DNA of 64,000 bases from contig OZ245729.1 of the NCBI GenBank assembly GCA_965227215.1, positions 2,418,001-2,482,000 on the forward strand. Reading direction: 5' to 3'. Position numbers and translations under genes: made by a program. The notes beneath the pieces are model-generated. The model was given only the letters and a program-made list of their open reading frames with translations, was not told where the DNA came from and searched no databases. This DNA is from Gracilimonas sp965227215 (lineage in GTDB: Bacteria; Bacteroidota; Rhodothermia; Balneolales; Balneolaceae). The first letter of the stretch is position 1. Each line of letters opens with the position of its first letter. This document shows, piece after piece, positions 62,105 to 64,000 of this stretch.

Positions 62105-64000
62105 TTACTGTTCGTCTATTGGTAGTTTGTTTTTTCGTTTCATGAGAGTGAGAATTGTGTATTCTGCGACAACAATATCTTCCTGATTCGTTACTTCTAC
62201 ATCCCAATAAACCACTCCAAAAGGAAATGGATCATCTTTCTTCTGCTGGCGCACATTCTTCCTTTTCAGGATTAACTTTGCCTGAATAGTATCGCCGGGT
62301 GCAACCGGAGCAACAAACCGCAGATTTTCCAGTCCATAATTCAGCATTACCGGACCTTCATCCGGATCTACAAATAAACCGGCTGTAGCCGAAAGCACGA
62401 AATAGCCATGGGCAACAATCTTCCCAAACAAGGAGCGCGATGCAGCATCAGGGTCGGTGTGGGCATAAAACTTGTCTCCGCTTAACTCAGCGAACTCCTC
62501 TACATCTTTATCCGTCACTGTACGCTTTTCTGTAGTAAGGGCTTCACCGATCTTCAATTCTTCGAAATACTTCTGGAAGGGATGCTTATCTGATTCCTCG
62601 GTTTCGGCGCCTTTGATGTGTTGCTTAACGATATTTCTAAGGGTAGTTGGCGATCCCTGCAGAGCAACTCGTTGCATATTATGAAGTACCGCGCGTGCTC
62701 CACCCAGTTCTTCACCACCGCCGGCATGTCCGGGCCCACCGTGTACAAGAGAAGCAATAGGAGAACCGTGTCCCGTAGATTCTTCAGCAGAGTTTCGATT
62801 GATCACCATGAACCGCCCGTGGTAAGGAGCACATCCCAAGGCAACCTTGTGTGCAATTTCATCATCAGCGGTAAAAAGAGAACCCACCAGGGCTCCATTT
62901 GCCATATTGGCTATATCAATAGCTTCTTCTGTAGTGTCGTAAGCCATCACGGTGGTGAGTGGCCCGAATGCTTCAATATGGTGCATATCGTCGCCATCAT
63001 AAGATTGATGAGCCAATAACACCTTTGGGGAGGTATAAGCTCCGTCTGAGGAGTCCCCTGAATAGACCACATGCAGCCCATCTTCCAGTTTTTGGAACTG
63101 CTCATCAAATCGCTCTCGTTGCAATGTGCTGGCCAGGGGCCCCATTCTGTTTTCTTTGTTAGTAGGGTCTCCAATAGTGATTTTATCGAGTTTTTCTGAG
63201 AGAGCATTGGTTACTTCAATGATCATATCTCTAGGGACGATTGTTCGACGGATAGCCGTACATTTTTGTCCGGTTTTAACCGTCATTTCCCTGACCACCT
63301 CTTTAATAAACAGATCAAACTCCTCCATATCGGGCGTTACGTCTTTTCCGAGAATAGAGCAGTTCAGAGAATCGGCCTCCAAGTTGAACGGAACATTATT
63401 GGCAATAATATTAGGATGAGCTTTTAATTTTCTGCCTGTTGAAGCAGAGCCGGTGAAAGCAACCATGTCCTGGCTGATCAGGTGATCCAATAAATCCCCG
63501 GGTTTATCAGCAGCAATGTATTGTATGGTACCTTCAGGAAGAATTTCAGATTCAATCATATCCTTAAAAACCTCCCAAGCCAGATAGGAGCCAATTGGAG
63601 AGGGCTTCACAATAACCGGCATACCGGAAATGATAGCCGGAGCCAGCTTCTCCAACATTCCCCAAACCGGGAAGTTAAAGGCATTAATGTGAACAGCTAC
63701 ACCATGGCGAGGCACACAAATGTGTTGACCCATGAATGTGCCTTTTCTTGAAAGTCGTTCGGTATCGCCCTCTACGTGCCAGGGCAGATCTGAAAGTTCC
63801 CGGCGTGATTTACTGGAAATGCCAAAAGCAGTAATCAATCCGCCTTCAATATCGATCCATGAATCCTGACGAGTGGCTCCTGTATGCGAAGAAATTTCAT
63901 AATATTTTTCCTTTCGGTCCATCAGGTATTTTCCGAGAAATTTGATGGCAAAAGCGCGTTCATGAATGGTCATTTCACGAAGCTTGGGTCCACCTTCCTT
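62105..64000 (-). CDS. paaZ: PaaZ-type bifunctional aldehyde dehydrogenase / MaoC-like hydratase, 5' end beyond window
   Basis: The frame is open from 64000 to the stop at 62105 (at least 631 residues). The in-frame ATG at 63973 is internal, because coding sequence (KEGGPKLRE) continues before it; roughly 50 N-terminal residues are probably missing. The N-terminal aldehyde dehydrogenase domain shows VAFTGSASTGRKLK, LEADSLNCSILG and the nucleophile Cys in TGQKCTAIRR. The C-terminal MaoC-like hydratase domain shows FAELSGDKFYAHTDPDAA and GKIVAHGYFVLS. PaaZ opens the oxepin-CoA ring and oxidises the semialdehyde in aerobic phenylacetate degradation. Confidence 0.93.
   Translation of the reverse strand, partial: KEGGPKLREMTIHERAFAIKFLGKYLMDRKEKYYEISSHTGATRQDSWIDIEGGLITAFGISSKSRRELSDLPWHVEGDTERLSRKGTFMGQHICVPRHGVAVHINAFNFPVWGMLEKLAPAIISGMPVIVKPSPIGSYLAWEVFKDMIESEILPEGTIQYIAADKPGDLLDHLISQDMVAFTGSASTGRKLKAHPNIIANNVPFNLEADSLNCSILGKDVTPDMEEFDLFIKEVVREMTVKTGQKCTAIRRTIVPRDMIIEVTNALSEKLDKITIGDPTNKENRMGPLASTLQRERFDEQFQKLEDGLHVVYSGDSSDGAYTSPKVLLAHQSYDGDDMHHIEAFGPLTTVMAYDTTEEAIDIANMANGALVGSLFTADDEIAHKVALGCAPYHGRFMVINRNSAEESTGHGSPIASLVHGGPGHAGGGEELGGARAVLHNMQRVALQGSPTTLRNIVKQHIKGAETEESDKHPFQKYFEELKIGEALTTEKRTVTDKDVEEFAELSGDKFYAHTDPDAASRSLFGKIVAHGYFVLSATAGLFVDPDEGPVMLNYGLENLRFVAPVAPGDTIQAKLILKRKNVRQQKKDDPFPFGVVYWDVEVTNQEDIVVAEYTILTLMKRKNKLPIDEQ

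Noticed and set aside
63973..64000. ATG at 63973 as the PaaZ start codon
   Set aside because: The frame stays open to the window edge with PaaZ-like residues before it, and the aldehyde dehydrogenase N-terminus would be too short.
1..64000. rRNA or complete tRNA genes
   Set aside because: I looked for tRNA T-arm/acceptor patterns and rRNA-like stretches and saw only the partial candidate at 2088-2108.

Overview
The window is about 64 kb of mid-GC bacterial chromosome. Gene content, the many roughly 800-residue FtsX/MacB-type permeases, the Bacteroidetes-style integrase and the PaaZ and bacilliredoxin genes suggest the Bacteroidota/Balneolota/Rhodothermota group; a Balneolaceae-like marine bacterium is my best guess. 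No rRNA and no complete tRNA gene is visible, so the taxonomic call is inference.

Layout. 1-2150: right end of a probable integrative element (an unknown gene cut by the window edge, a tyrosine recombinase, a possible tRNA-3'-end attachment scar with a terminator). 2211-15220: housekeeping and stress genes (TM2 protein, LuxR regulator with a degenerate receiver, aspS, DUF429 protein, SthA-like flavoprotein, Mn-type superoxide dismutase, bacilliredoxin, CheY-like regulator, MscS channel, slipin/NfeD pair). 15290-53764: a very large ABC transporter region on the minus strand with twelve FtsX/MacB-type permease genes (one frameshifted), two LolD/MacB-type ATPases and one HlyD/MacA-type adaptor. 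It is interrupted at 18.0-20.9 kb by a lipoprotein, a serine hydrolase and small genes, and elsewhere by a frameshifted DigH-like glycoside hydrolase gene and a four-helix-bundle (IVP) gene. 54086-56975: divergent two-component pair, a sigma-54-dependent NtrC-type regulator and a kinase with two membrane helices and almost no extracytoplasmic loop. 57100-64000: AlkD-like protein, propeller-amidohydrolase, and two phenylacetate/acyl-CoA catabolic genes (enoyl-CoA hydratase, PaaZ), the last cut by the window edge.

The main discovery is a regulatory architecture. Upstream of three minus-strand units (adaptor gene at 53764, permease at 48536, permease at 41664) I find the same block: a -24/-12 sigma-54-like element (GG-N10-GA) and, further upstream, two 16-bp TGT...ACA elements. 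The two elements lie 21 bp apart, and their centres are 76 and 97 bp from the -12 base in all three cases. I infer that the neighbouring NtrC-type regulator binds these sites, so one two-component system would control the adaptor, both ATPases and most permeases, including a possible 20.7-kb transcript of eight permeases plus an ATPase. A fourth -24/-12-like element, without the paired sites, precedes the outlying permease at 17752.

A second discovery is an imperfect inverted repeat of about 80 bp after the 3' end of eleven of the twelve permease genes, with a twelfth copy after the second ATPase gene. One copy shows a compensatory base change in the stem and another is eroded. The repeats lack a trailing T-tract and look like RNA-level processing or stability elements, or duplication footprints, rather than terminators. 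Two genes in the array carry single-base frameshifts that need checking against reads.
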